57,536 nucleotides of DNA, from the NCBI GenBank assembly GCA_020073345.1, contig JAIQFI010000042.1, positions 1 to 57,536 on the forward strand, written 5' to 3'. The notes under the pieces were generated by a model. That model was given only the letters and a program-made list of their open reading frames with translations. It had not been told where the DNA came from and made no database searches. This document shows, piece by piece, positions 25,448-33,992 of the stretch. Numbering within the stretch: the stretch's first letter is position 1; every line of letters starts with the position of its first letter. The DNA comes from Terriglobia bacterium. Lineage in GTDB: Bacteria > Acidobacteriota > Terriglobia > Bryobacterales > Bryobacteraceae. A program made the translations under genes and the position numbers.

Positions 25448-26872
25448 ATGAAGCTTTCTTCCCGCCTGTTCCTGGCGCTGTCCATCGCGCCTCTCGTATT
25501 CGCACAAACCAAGTACCAGACGGATTTGCTGGCGAGGAACCCTCTTGGCTTCTGGCCTTTGAACGGAAACCCCAACGATGCCACCTCTAACGGCAACAAC
25601 GGCAGCCCTCAGAACGGAGCGTTTTTCTCGAGCCTGTTCACCTCGCCCGTGGAGCCGCAAGCTCTGGTGTTGACCGGCGCAAAAGACCAGTTCATCTCGA
25701 TGCCGGTGGCCGGGAGCTCCATCTTTAACCTGGGAAACCTTCACGCAGTTACCGCGATAGCTTGGGTCAAAACCGTCAGCCAGGGGGACAGTTTCGTGTG
25801 CATTATCTGCAAGGTAGACGCGGCCACCACCGGCTGGGCCTTCGGTACCGAAGGTTCGGGGCGCCTCAGTTTTGCCTTCGTGGTGTCCAACAATGCAACT
25901 CTAATCGTCGAGGCCCCGAATGCGATGAGTGATGGGAACTGGCACATGGTCGCGGCGACTTACGATGGAAGCGGGAAGGCGAGCGGTGTGAAACTCTACA
26001 TCGACGGACGCGTCGTGCTCTCCCCTTCGGTGGACGAGGACTCAATCGCCAGCGGTTCAATCCTCAACTCTGCTCCGTTGACCATCGGCGCAGCATCGCC
26101 CTATCAATTTGACGGAAACATCAGCGGGGCCGCGGTTTTTGGAGTTGCGCTCACCCCCGGACAGATCCAGCAGCTCGCTGAGGATGCTTTCTCTGCTAAG
26201 GCCATCTTGGGGCAGTTTGCTTTTGGCGGTGGCTGGTATTCCGCCATCTACTTCGCCAACACTGGCCCGGACGAGGTCTCTTTTCCCGTAAGCTTCACCC
26301 GCGATAGTGGGAACCCTTTGCAGGTCCCATCCATCGGCGGTAGCTCCAAAACGATTACTCTTGCACCGGGCGGCTCGACTGCAATCGAAGCTCCCAACGC
26401 TGGGATCCTCATGCAGGGATATGTAACGGCCTCCTTGCCCCCCGGTGTGACCGGTTACGCAGTCTTCCGGCAGAGTGTCGCCGGAATCCCCGATCAGGAA
26501 GCCGTAGTGCCCTTGGTCCCCCTTGGCAGCCAGAATACCCCGCTGGTTTATGACGAAACCAACAACCTTATCACCGCTGTCTCCATCGTCAACACCAGCG
26601 GCCTCGTCGTAACAGTCGCGGTTAGCATAATCAATGCCAGCGGAACTGAGATCGGGACATCCTCCGTATTGCTCCAGCCGTTCAGCAAAACCGCTGTTGC
26701 TCTGCGGTCTCTACCGGGGCTTAGCCAAATCGTGGGCACCCGAGGTATTGCTCGATTTACCGTTTCGACCGGAGACATTGTCATTCTAGGTCTCCGCTTT
26801 AACGGGGCGGCATTCACGTCGATCCCGGCCCAGTCACAATCGCAGATAATCAAGTTTATAGGTACGCCTTGA
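25448..26872 (+). CDS. Secreted LamG/concanavalin-like domain protein
   Basis: A 474-residue exported protein. The signal peptide is MKLSSRLFLALSIAPLVFAQ. Residues about 30-240 are a LamG/concanavalin-fold jelly roll: VTAIAWVKT, DGNWHMVAATYDGSG, GVKLYIDGRVV and ISGAAVFGVALTPGQIQQL are typical. The C-terminal 230 residues (GQFAFGGGWYSAIYFANTG onwards) form a beta-rich module that I do not recognise by name. A glycan-binding or adhesive role is likely but unproved. GGAGG at 25438-25442 fixes the start. Confidence 0.8.
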   Translation: MKLSSRLFLALSIAPLVFAQTKYQTDLLARNPLGFWPLNGNPNDATSNGNNGSPQNGAFFSSLFTSPVEPQALVLTGAKDQFISMPVAGSSIFNLGNLHAVTAIAWVKTVSQGDSFVCIICKVDAATTGWAFGTEGSGRLSFAFVVSNNATLIVEAPNAMSDGNWHMVAATYDGSGKASGVKLYIDGRVVLSPSVDEDSIASGSILNSAPLTIGAASPYQFDGNISGAAVFGVALTPGQIQQLAEDAFSAKAILGQFAFGGGWYSAIYFANTGPDEVSFPVSFTRDSGNPLQVPSIGGSSKTITLAPGGSTAIEAPNAGILMQGYVTASLPPGVTGYAVFRQSVAGIPDQEAVVPLVPLGSQNTPLVYDETNNLITAVSIVNTSGLVVTVAVSIINASGTEIGTSSVLLQPFSKTAVALRSLPGLSQIVGTRGIARFTVSTGDIVILGLRFNGAAFTSIPAQSQSQIIKFIGTP

Positions 26873-26960
26873 AGTCGCGGGCCGTGGCCTGACTGAACAT
26901 CCCATTCCGCTGATCACACGAGCCCCCTTTCTCCTGCCGGGAAGCTGTGGACACTACGGG

Positions 26961-27285
26961 CTATGCTGCTGCGGCCTTGATTTCCTTGGGCTTCAAGGTT
27001 TCGGGAGCGTTAATCTTCGAGATGCCGTTCTCCAGAGTCGCCGTGACTTTGTCCACGTCGATCGGATTCGGCACCTGGAAACGTCGATAGATATCGTTTG
27101 AACCAAACTCGGTCCAAAGCACGGTGCTATTTTTGCGTCTTCTTCTCCTCTTTCGTCGCCGCGTGAACAAGAACCTCAGTCGGGGTTGCAGTCACTTCGA
27201 CCTCCTTCACTTCAAAGCCTGGCAGAGCGATCTGTATCTCGTAGGCACCGTCCTTTTCGTCAAGCTCTGCAGCTGGCAGCCGGAA
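26961..27285 (-). pseudogene. hsp20 remnant, truncated and frameshifted
   Basis: On the minus strand the small-heat-shock-protein core reads DEKDGAYEIQIALPGFEVKE and VEVTATPTEVLVHAATKEEK, then stops. Adding one base to the A5 run at 27130-27134 joins it to TVLWTEFGSNDIYRRFQVP and PIDVDKVTATLENGISKI, the rest of the alpha-crystallin domain. The N-terminal arm is absent: at about 27283 the sequence changes abruptly into a phosphoribosyltransferase fragment on the other strand. Confidence 0.78.
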
Positions 27286-27495
27286 CTGGCAATGGGCGCG
27301 ATCGCCAGTGGTTCAGTTCAAATCCTCGACCACGACTTGATACGGGCACTCGGTATCTCAAGCGAAGACATAGTTGTTGTCATCGACAAGGCGAGGGCTG
27401 AAGTGGAGCATCGCGAAAAACTCTACCGCAAGGGCCGTCCAGCATTAGACTTGCACGGCGGTGCTGTTTTGCTTGTAGATGACGGACTGGCTGCT
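27283..27495 (+). pseudogene. Phosphoribosyltransferase fragment, central part
   Basis: ELAMGAIASGSVQILDHDLI and REKLYRKGRPALDLHGGAVL lead into LVDDGLA, the PRPP-binding loop of the PRTase family often found beside erythromycin-esterase-like proteins. The piece has lost its N-terminus at the hsp20 junction, and after LVDDGLA it runs into the reverse-oriented C-terminal piece of the same family. Confidence 0.7.
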
Positions 27496-27650
27496 GCGAG
27501 AAAGCGCTGAACCTCGGAATCATTCACTTGCGGGAAGTCGGCATACCACTCCCCGACTGCCACAAAAGGCTCGGGAGTTGCGAGGCAAATGCAGTCGTCG
27601 GCTCCGTCTTCAAACGCTCACAGGCTTGAACGGATCCGACCGGGTCGGCC
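27488..27650 (-). pseudogene. Phosphoribosyltransferase fragment, C-terminal part, inverted
   Basis: On the minus strand, DCICLATPEPFVAVGEWYAD and FPQVNDSEVQRFLAAAS match the C-terminus of the same PRTase family. Upstream, QACERLKTE lies in another frame; one missing G near 27602 would join them. The piece is head-to-head in sense with the central fragment on the plus strand, so the gene was broken by an inversion or by two separate insertions. Confidence 0.68.
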
Positions 27651-27736
27651 CGGCAAAGGGAATCGGCTTGAGCTCTTGACGCACTAAGCCGGCGCTATAA
27701 CACTCGACTGCGCGAAATCACGCAGGATCGAAGCTG

Positions 27737-28192
27737 TCAAATACGCTTGGATCGGCCCATGTACTCTGCGACGCCCAATTTGTGCCGCTTAATAGCCTGC
27801 TCTAACGCCTTCCGGTCTGCCCCTTCAGATATACCCAAGGCCGGCGTATCGAGTGCGTAAAGGCGGAAGAAGTAACGATGAGCCCCGTTGCGCTTGGGAG
27901 GACATGGGCCTCCATAACCGGTTTTGCCGAAGTCGTTAGTCCCAGACTGAACAGGACCTGTGGCTCGATAATGCTGGGGCAAGGAGTCATGACTGCCTGG
28001 AATGTCCCACAATAGCCAGTGGTTCCAGGTACCGGCGGGCGCATCCGGGTCGTCCATGATCAGCGCAAAACTTTGTGTGCCTGCTGGCTCGCCCGACCAG
28101 GCTAGTGCGGGCGAAATATCGTCGCCCTCGCAGGTGAAGAGATCCGGGATATAGCCGCCATTGGCGAACGCTCCAATCGTCAGAGTAAACAT
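27737..28192 (-). CDS. YbhB/YbcL-type PEBP-family protein
   Basis: A 151-residue Raf-kinase-inhibitor-like protein. The ligand-pocket motifs are FTCEGDDISPALAWSG, FALIMDDPDAPAGTWNHWLLWD and YGGPCPPKRNGAHRYFFRLYALD. Length and motifs match the cytoplasmic YbhB group. Its physiological ligand is unknown. It sits 8 bp downstream of the hibernation-factor gene and is probably cotranscribed. Confidence 0.92.
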   Translation of the reverse strand: MFTLTIGAFANGGYIPDLFTCEGDDISPALAWSGEPAGTQSFALIMDDPDAPAGTWNHWLLWDIPGSHDSLPQHYRATGPVQSGTNDFGKTGYGGPCPPKRNGAHRYFFRLYALDTPALGISEGADRKALEQAIKRHKLGVAEYMGRSKRI

Positions 28193-28200
28193 GTCGCTTC

Positions 28201-28875
28201 CTACCGCTTCGACTTGGCTGCCGCGAGCTTTCGCGGCAAGACCTCGGTTGCCGCGGCCGTTTGAGCCTGCTTCCGCGGATGGACCACCTTTACCGTGCTC
28301 GCCTGTGGCCCGTTGTCTCCCGTCTCCTCAGCGAACCGGATGTGCGTACCTGCGCGCAGACGGTCAAAGTGCCCATCCAGCACGCTGGCCTGATTGAAGT
28401 AGATTCGACGGTCGTCGGTCGTCTCCAGGAAACCGTATCCCTGGTCGGGGAAGATCTCCTTCACCGTGCCCCGAGCCATTTTCTGAGTGCTCTTGACGAA
28501 GCCCACCTGCCGGCGGGAGTAGTCCTGCAAACGCCGTCTCATTTCGTGGAACGCCTCATGAATCGCACGCTGCGGACTCTTGTGTTCGAGCACCGACTTT
28601 GCTTCCCTCCGGGATTTGTCGGCTTTGGCATCTTGCAGGGCTCCGTGGAGCGTGGGTGCGTGTTTGACCAGCAGCTCACCTTTCGGTAGACCCAAGTCGA
28701 TTCGCACGTGATAGAATTTGCTGGACTCGGCGCGCTGCGGGCGTTCCACCACGACACGGCAACTGCTGATCCGATCGTAGAAGCGGTCAAGCTTCGCTGC
28801 CTCTTTTTGCACCAGATCCTCCAAGCCAGTCACGTCGTCCATATTGCGAAATGTCACTTGAACGGGAAGTAGCAT
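28201..28875 (-). CDS. Hibernation-promoting-factor (S30AE) domain fused to a cold-shock domain
   Basis: A 224-residue two-domain protein. Residues 1-105 resemble the ribosome hibernation factor HPF/RaiA (VQVTFRNMDDVTGLEDLVQK, AAKLDRFYDRISSCRVVVE). After a basic linker, residues about 133-200 are a CspA-type OB fold: GTVKEIFPDQGYGFLETTDD has RNP1 and RIYFNQASVL has RNP2. The tail is Lys/Ala-rich. It would bind idle ribosomes and perhaps mRNA in stress. The domain order and the PEBP neighbour support a dormancy role. Confidence 0.88.
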   Translation of the reverse strand: MLLPVQVTFRNMDDVTGLEDLVQKEAAKLDRFYDRISSCRVVVERPQRAESSKFYHVRIDLGLPKGELLVKHAPTLHGALQDAKADKSRREAKSVLEHKSPQRAIHEAFHEMRRRLQDYSRRQVGFVKSTQKMARGTVKEIFPDQGYGFLETTDDRRIYFNQASVLDGHFDRLRAGTHIRFAEETGDNGPQASTVKVVHPRKQAQTAAATEVLPRKLAAAKSKR

Positions 28876-29004
28876 GAATCCCTCCTTGCTGGTTTTTCAT
28901 GTGCAGATTCATAGCCAACTTTGGAGATACCCGTGCCGTCCTGGGATGGCATCGTAAATGCTTCTAAACCGGCGTACGGTGAACCTAGCGAAAAACCGAC
29001 CGAT

Positions 29005-30243
29005 ATGATGATCACCGCCAAGAGCCAAGCCGATAGTACTATCGGACTCCCGCGAATCGAGAAGTGGCTGGGCCACCAACTGTTCAAAGCGATTGGGCCG
29101 GCGCCAATTCGCTTCGTGCTCGGGGATGGAACAGAGATTTCGCCTCCCGGGAGCTCGCCAATAGGCACTGTCTTCATCCACGATAACCGAACGCTTACGA
29201 AACTGATGGTCGACCCAGAGATGGCATTCGGCGAAGCCTATGCGGAAGGCCGCATCCATGTGAATGGGGACCTGGTTCGGATGTTGGAAGCGGTCTATCA
29301 GTCGATGGGAGCTGCTCCCGAAGGACGCTATGCGCGGCTGACATCGAAGTGGATGAACTGGTGGCAAGCCAACACACTCCGTGGTTCGCGTAGCAATGTC
29401 CACCGCCACTACGATTTGGGAAACGACTTCTACAAGCTGTGGCTGGATCCGCGACTGGTTTACACGTGTGCCTACTTTGCCTCGCCCCAGGCCACTCTCG
29501 AAGAAGCCCAGGAGGCGAAGCTGGACTACATCTGCCGGAAGTTAGAGCTTCGGCCGGGCGAGACCGTGGTGGAAGCAGGCTGCGGCTGGGGCGCGTTGGC
29601 GCTACATATGGCGCAGCATTACGGCGTTACCGTCAAGGCATTTAATATCTCCCACGAGCAGATTCTCTTCGCGCGGCGGGCCGCGACGGAGAGGGGTTTG
29701 TCGGATCGAGTGGAATTTATTGAGGACGATTACCGGAACATTCCCGAAGGCTTTGATGCGTTCGTCTCGGTGGGCATGCTGGAGCATGTCGATCCTCGGC
29801 GCTTCGCCGATTTTGGCGAAATCATTCATCGCGCGGTGAGCGATACGGGTCGCGGGTTGCTTCACTTCGTCGGCCGAAGCCACACAGGGAATTTCAGCCG
29901 GTGGATCCGGAAACGCATCTTCCCGGGCGCGCACGCACCCAGCCTTGCGGAAGCAATGAATATCCTTCAGCCGCGCCATTACGCTGTTCTCGATGTAGAG
30001 AATCTCCGCCCTCATTACGCCAGAACATTGGAGCACTGGCTGGATCGTTATGACGCGTCGAGCACGAAGGTCGTCGACATGTACGGACCTTGGTTCCAGC
30101 GAGCCTGGCGGCTTTATCTTGCTGGCTCCATCGCTGGTTTCCGCGCCGGCACACTCCAGCTCTTTCAAATTACATTTGCAGGGGCGAAACGCCAACCCGC
30201 GGCTTGGACCCGCGCACCACTCTATATGGGGCGCGGTCATTGA
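29005..30243 (+). CDS. cfa: Cyclopropane-fatty-acyl-phospholipid synthase family methyltransferase
   Basis: A 412-residue SAM-dependent enzyme that adds a methylene to unsaturated phospholipid acyl chains. An N-terminal lipid-binding region (about 30-130) comes before HYDLGNDFYKLWLDPRLVYTC, the family signature. The SAM-binding motif is VVEAGCGWGALALHM, with AFNISHEQILFA, FVSVGMLEHVDPRRF and a C-terminal HYARTLEHWLDRYD. I chose the ATG at 29005; the frame extends to a TTG at 28921. It is divergent from the HPF gene and followed after 10 bp by a small membrane-anchored protein. Confidence 0.92.
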   Translation: MMITAKSQADSTIGLPRIEKWLGHQLFKAIGPAPIRFVLGDGTEISPPGSSPIGTVFIHDNRTLTKLMVDPEMAFGEAYAEGRIHVNGDLVRMLEAVYQSMGAAPEGRYARLTSKWMNWWQANTLRGSRSNVHRHYDLGNDFYKLWLDPRLVYTCAYFASPQATLEEAQEAKLDYICRKLELRPGETVVEAGCGWGALALHMAQHYGVTVKAFNISHEQILFARRAATERGLSDRVEFIEDDYRNIPEGFDAFVSVGMLEHVDPRRFADFGEIIHRAVSDTGRGLLHFVGRSHTGNFSRWIRKRIFPGAHAPSLAEAMNILQPRHYAVLDVENLRPHYARTLEHWLDRYDASSTKVVDMYGPWFQRAWRLYLAGSIAGFRAGTLQLFQITFAGAKRQPAAWTRAPLYMGRGH

Positions 30244-30253
30244 AGGAGGGATC

Positions 30254-30619
30254 ATGTCTGCACCACTAAAATACGCTCTGCTGATCGCCGTTCTGCTATT
30301 GCTCGTGTCGATTCCGCTGGCAATGCAACGCGAAGCGGGAGGCATTGACGGCCTCATCACAAACGAAACCGGACCGATCTCCAAGGCGTCCGTGGAAGCG
30401 CGTAATGTGATGAGCGGTACAGTCTTTCGGGCCGAGTCTGATGCGACGGGCCATTACAGGCTGAAGAGTCTCCCACAAGGGCGTTATTCGCTCTGGGTAA
30501 AGGCGCCTGGACACGACTCGGTTTGGATTCGAGAATTGATCGTAGAACACGATCGGACCACCCACCAGGACATCCGAGTGGGGAAATCTCCATCCGGTCC
30601 GTTGCCGACAGGGGAGTGA
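30254..30619 (+). CDS. Membrane-anchored carboxypeptidase-regulatory-like domain protein
   Basis: A 121-residue protein with an N-terminal hydrophobic anchor or signal ([18 protein letters not shown]). One prealbumin-like carboxypeptidase-regulatory domain follows: [50 protein letters not shown] lies just before the ATG. It is probably in the cfa operon. Such domains are frequent in Acidobacteriota and serve as binding or presentation modules. Confidence 0.78.
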   Translation: MSAPLKYALLIAVLLLLVSIPLAMQREAGGIDGLITNETGPISKASVEARNVMSGTVFRAESDATGHYRLKSLPQGRYSLWVKAPGHDSVWIRELIVEHDRTTHQDIRVGKSPSGPLPTGE

Positions 30620-30671
30620 TTTATCACGGCATCCAAACAATTCCTATTTCGTTCCGAACCAAGAGAAAAAG

Positions 30672-30806
30672 ATCGTGCATGGCGCGACGGCGCTGGCCGA
30701 CGCCGTGCGCGTGACTCTGGGCCCGAAGTCGAAATGCGTCTTGATTGAGAAGCGCTTTGGCAAACCCCTGGTGTGTAACGATGGCGTCACGATCGCCAAG
30801 GAATTC
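30672..30806 (+). pseudogene. groEL N-terminal fragment
   Basis: [40 protein letters not shown] and AKEF align by eye with GroEL residues about 17-61 (normally RGxxxLADAVKVTLGPKGRNV). Before and after this stretch the frame shows no GroEL match, so it is an isolated piece. It holds a part of GroEL that is absent from the other remnant at 23.6-24.0 kb. Confidence 0.75.
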
Positions 30807-31092
30807 CTGACTCACCGAACCGGTTACATACGCCAACAGCCACTGTTTTCCCATCGCGTGTCTAAATTACTCGGCAGTCGACAGTTCGAGTTTCTTGCCA
30901 TACGCGGTCATGAACTTACGGAACTTCGCGTGCACTAAGATTACCTATGAAACGGTTGCTCCTTGCCACCAGTCTGGTGTCCGGGTTGCTTCCATCCCAC
31001 AAAGTCGCTCCTTCGGTGATTTCTTCTGAACTGCAACGGGGCGTCGGCGAGGGATGGCTGGCCGATCTTCGCTGGCCCAATTTCCTGATTGA

Positions 31093-32064
31093 TCGGAGGG
31101 GCTCCTGTTCGCGGGCCAGCCCTCCTATGCAGCTTCAGCCAGCGGAGTCCTGGCGTTTCGTTCTGGCACCTACGATCGGACGTCAACCCGCCTCCTGTGG
31201 TTCGACCGGCAAGGAAAGCAACTTGGTCAGATCGGGCCGCCCGCTTCCTATACCAACATTTCACTATCTCCAGACGGAAAACTCGTCCTGGCCGATCAAG
31301 CAACTCAGCATCTTTGGGCGGCCGACGTAGCTCGAGGTGTCTTTAGCCGCGTGAATCCGGGCGATACGCGGGAGTATGACCCGGCAGCGATCTCTCCTGA
31401 TGGCAGGGTTGCGTTCAGCTATATGCCCGGCGGGGCGCTGGGCGACATCTACCTGAGGCCGGCCAACGGCGCGGGCGTGCCAGAACCTTTGGTGAAATCG
31501 GTCACGCAGAAGCATCCCAACCATTGGTCGCTCGACGGACGTTTCCTGATTTACGATGATCACACGACGCAGAAGCAAGACCTGTGGATCGTACCTATGT
31601 CAGGGGATAGCCATACGCCAGTTCCCTTCCTGGTCACGCCCGCCGACGAGACCTCCGGCCAGTTCTCGCCCGACACCAGGTGGGTCGCCTATAGCTCGGA
31701 TGAGTCCGGGCGGCGCGAAGTCTCCGTGCAAGGATTCGTGCCGGATCGCGTCCCGGCAGCCGGGGTCGGCAAGTGGCAAATCTCCACCGCCGGTGGCGAC
31801 AAACCACGTTGGCGGCGCGATGGGAAGGAGCTGTACTACATCGCACTCGACGGAAAAATGATGGCGGTGCCCATCAAGTCTACGGCGACGACCTTCGAGC
31901 CCGGAGTGGCGATCCCATTGTTCGACACTCACGTCACCGGGTTCGTACCCTACGACGTAGCCCCCGATGGCCGCTTCCTCCTGAACACGATCCTGGAGGA
32001 CACCACGGCTAATTCTTCTCCAATCACCGTTGTCCTAAATTGGACCGCTGCCCTGAAGAAGTAA
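31093..32064 (+). pseudogene. 5'-truncated TolB/PD40 beta-propeller, probably from a Ser/Thr kinase
   Basis: The frame is open from 31093 but has no start until a GTG at 31351, in the middle of the domain. Upstream in the same frame it already reads SYAASASGVLAFRSGTYDRT and RLLWFDRQGKQLGQIGPP, typical of the periplasmic WD40/TolB-like part of Acidobacterial kinase proteins. The blades continue (AAISPDGRVAFSYMPGG, GQFSPDTRWVAYSSDESGRR, PRWRRDGKELYYIALDGKMM). The kinase domain and first blades are missing, so this is a C-terminal remnant. Confidence 0.7.
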
Positions 32065-32387
32065 CCCCACCTCGACGCTGATCGATGCTCCGCAAAACAG
32101 ATAACAGCTTCAGCCTTCGAGGGTAGGCGAGATTAGTGGAAGGATGGCAATCGGAGAAGTGGCCAGAAACGGCGCTCCGATGGCCCGATAATTTACAATA
32201 TCGGTGCCGTGCATGCTCGATGCCGTTAGTGCCAATTAACGTGCGGAAATGCTCGGCTCTCCACAGTCGAGTTGCCGGGCTACCGGTCCAGGTAATATTG
32301 AGGCGTCACTGACTTCCGTGAGCGCCGTTTCACGGGAGTGATCCGCAAGTTCTGTCGTGGAGTCGTTCACTCGACGGGATATCATTG

Positions 32388-32415
32388 TGACCGTCGTTTG
32401 ACCTGTCGTTTGACC
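32388..32415 (+). repeat. Direct repeats abutting the -35 box
   Basis: TCGTTTGACC occurs at 32394-32403 and 32406-32415, 12 bp apart, with GTGACC before them. The second copy ends exactly at the TTGACA of the next promoter. This is the usual place for an activator or a one-component regulator to bind; the protein is not identified. Confidence 0.45.
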
Positions 32416-32444
32416 TTGACAACAAGAACAAGTCGGAATATAGT
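32416..32444 (+). promoter_or_regulatory. Sigma70-type promoter of the five-gene exported-protein operon
   Basis: TTGACA (32416-32421), a 17-bp spacer and TATAGT (32439-32444) fit the consensus well. Initiation near 32451 would leave a leader of about 150 nt before the ATG at 32605. The leader shows no riboswitch that I recognise. Confidence 0.65.
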
Positions 32445-32604
32445 CAGGCACATTGGTGCCCTCCGCCGAATACGAGCAGTTCATGCCTTTGCCGTTCGAA
32501 AGGGAGACTACCCTTGCGGTATTCCGGGATTCGTAATCGTGAGATCTGCAGTCGAAGGTCTTAGGTTGTGCTCGATAAACGAGCGTGCGAAAAGGAGTTC
32601 TAAA

Positions 32605-33438
32605 ATGCTAGATCGCTTGATGGGTGCGATGATTGCCATCACAGTAGTGCTAGCCTCGTCGTCAGTCGCTTTCGCTCAGAACGGTAAGCAAGGACCACAA
32701 AAAGCCAAGGCCCCGACGGCCTCGAACAAGCCTTTTGACGTGCATGATCTATCGGGATTTTGGGATATCACCAACATCGGCCGACCACCTGGCGCCCTGA
32801 ACGAAACGAGCAACAATCGGCCGCCGATGACGCCGTGGGGTTTGGAAAAATTTCACAAGGCAAAGACGGGATACGATGGCAAGGTATTGGGCAACGGAGT
32901 TTACCCCGAAAAAGATTGGAATGACCCGGTCCTGTTGTGCGATCCGACGGGCTTCCCACGTATCATGTGGCACCCCATTCGGCCCGGGATGAGGTTTGCC
33001 CAGACTGCTGACGAAGTAATTCAGTTCTTCGAGGATGGCCGCACCTGGCGCGACATATGGACGGATGGGAGAAAACTTCCGGGCGAAGACGCGGAGTCAC
33101 GCTGGTATGGATACGCAGTGGGCCATTGGGAGGGAGATACGTTTGTCGTCAACTCGAACAACTTTAATGACGCTACCTGGCTCGACCAATACGGCTCCCC
33201 GCACAGCGACCAGATGACTGTGGAAGAGCGCTACCATCGCGTGGACCACGATCATCTGGAGATGACCCTGAATATCACGGACCCCAAGGCGTATGTCGGG
33301 ACTTGGAAGGGCGATAAGAAGATCTTTCAATTGGTAGAAAAGCCGGCCCGCTCGGAGTACAACGATCTCCCCGAGGGCATCTGCGCATATTCTGAGGTGA
33401 AGCTCCACGGCAAGGCTTGGCAGCAGATACACCCGTAG
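32605..33438 (+). CDS. Secreted protein of unknown function, paralogue 1
   Basis: A 277-residue exported protein with a signal peptide (GAMIAITVVLASSSVAFAQ). Conserved blocks shared with the gene at 33993 are KPFDVHDLSGFW, RPPMTPWGLEK, KDWNDPVLLCDPTGFPR, DGRTWRDIWTDGRKLP, WYGYAVGHWEGDTFVV and DPKAYVGTW. Acidobacterial genomes carry many such proteins, usually annotated hypothetical. AAAGGAG at 32591-32597 decides the start. First gene of an operon with short gaps. Confidence 0.78.
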   Translation: MLDRLMGAMIAITVVLASSSVAFAQNGKQGPQKAKAPTASNKPFDVHDLSGFWDITNIGRPPGALNETSNNRPPMTPWGLEKFHKAKTGYDGKVLGNGVYPEKDWNDPVLLCDPTGFPRIMWHPIRPGMRFAQTADEVIQFFEDGRTWRDIWTDGRKLPGEDAESRWYGYAVGHWEGDTFVVNSNNFNDATWLDQYGSPHSDQMTVEERYHRVDHDHLEMTLNITDPKAYVGTWKGDKKIFQLVEKPARSEYNDLPEGICAYSEVKLHGKAWQQIHP

Positions 33439-33462
33439 CATTCTAGATTAAGGAGACGTCAC

Positions 33463-33972
33463 ATGACTCGTAAGCTTCTAGTTCCCTTTTTAATCACGCT
33501 GGGCTTTCTGACGATTTGTACCACGATGTTCGCGCATCATGGAACGGCGGGGGTGTATGACTTTACTCATCGCATCACAACGAAGGCGACAGTGACGCAA
33601 TACATATTTGCCAATCCCCATGTCCAAATTTATTTCACCTTGAAGAATGATAAGGGCGAAGAGCAGACCTGGGGCGTCGAAACAGTAAGTCCCGGAAACG
33701 CGCTCGCGAATGGCTGGACCAAGAACTCATTCAAGCCTGGGGACCAACTCCTGGTGAGCTTCGTTCCGGCCAAGGGCGACAGGACTTTCGGGACTTGTCC
33801 TCAATTCGTGTTTGTTGCCGATGGCCACAGGCTCGGCGGTAACGGCAGGTGCGGCATGGGAGGAGCGGCCGTCGACGCCAACACGCTCCCGGTAAAGCCG
33901 GGCTACACGGCAGTTGAAGTTCAGATGCCGAAAGACGACCGCAAGAGGCCCGAGTCTGAGCAAGAGCAGTAG
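33463..33972 (+). CDS. DUF6152-like secreted protein
   Basis: A 169-residue exported protein. The signal peptide ends near FAHHG. The core, HRITTKATVTQYIFANPHVQIYF and VETVSPGNALANGWTKNSFKPGD, matches my memory of the DUF6152 family (AHHGxxxxYD, then PHxxI). It contains a His pair after the signal and Cys residues in GTCPQF and GRCGMG. It lies 24 bp after paralogue 1 and 20 bp before paralogue 2, so the three probably work together in the periplasm. Confidence 0.75.
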   Translation: MTRKLLVPFLITLGFLTICTTMFAHHGTAGVYDFTHRITTKATVTQYIFANPHVQIYFTLKNDKGEEQTWGVETVSPGNALANGWTKNSFKPGDQLLVSFVPAKGDRTFGTCPQFVFVADGHRLGGNGRCGMGGAAVDANTLPVKPGYTAVEVQMPKDDRKRPESEQEQ

Positions 33973-33992
33973 CGTCTGAAGGGAGTCTCCAT

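Noticed and set aside
30947-31330. 127-residue frame starting MKRLLLATSLVSG
   Set aside because: The start looks signal-like, but the rest is a shifted frame of the TolB-like propeller fragment, which is read properly from 31093 in another frame.
32389-32415. CRISPR-like array
   Set aside because: Only two short copies with a 2-bp gap; no spacers and no cas genes.
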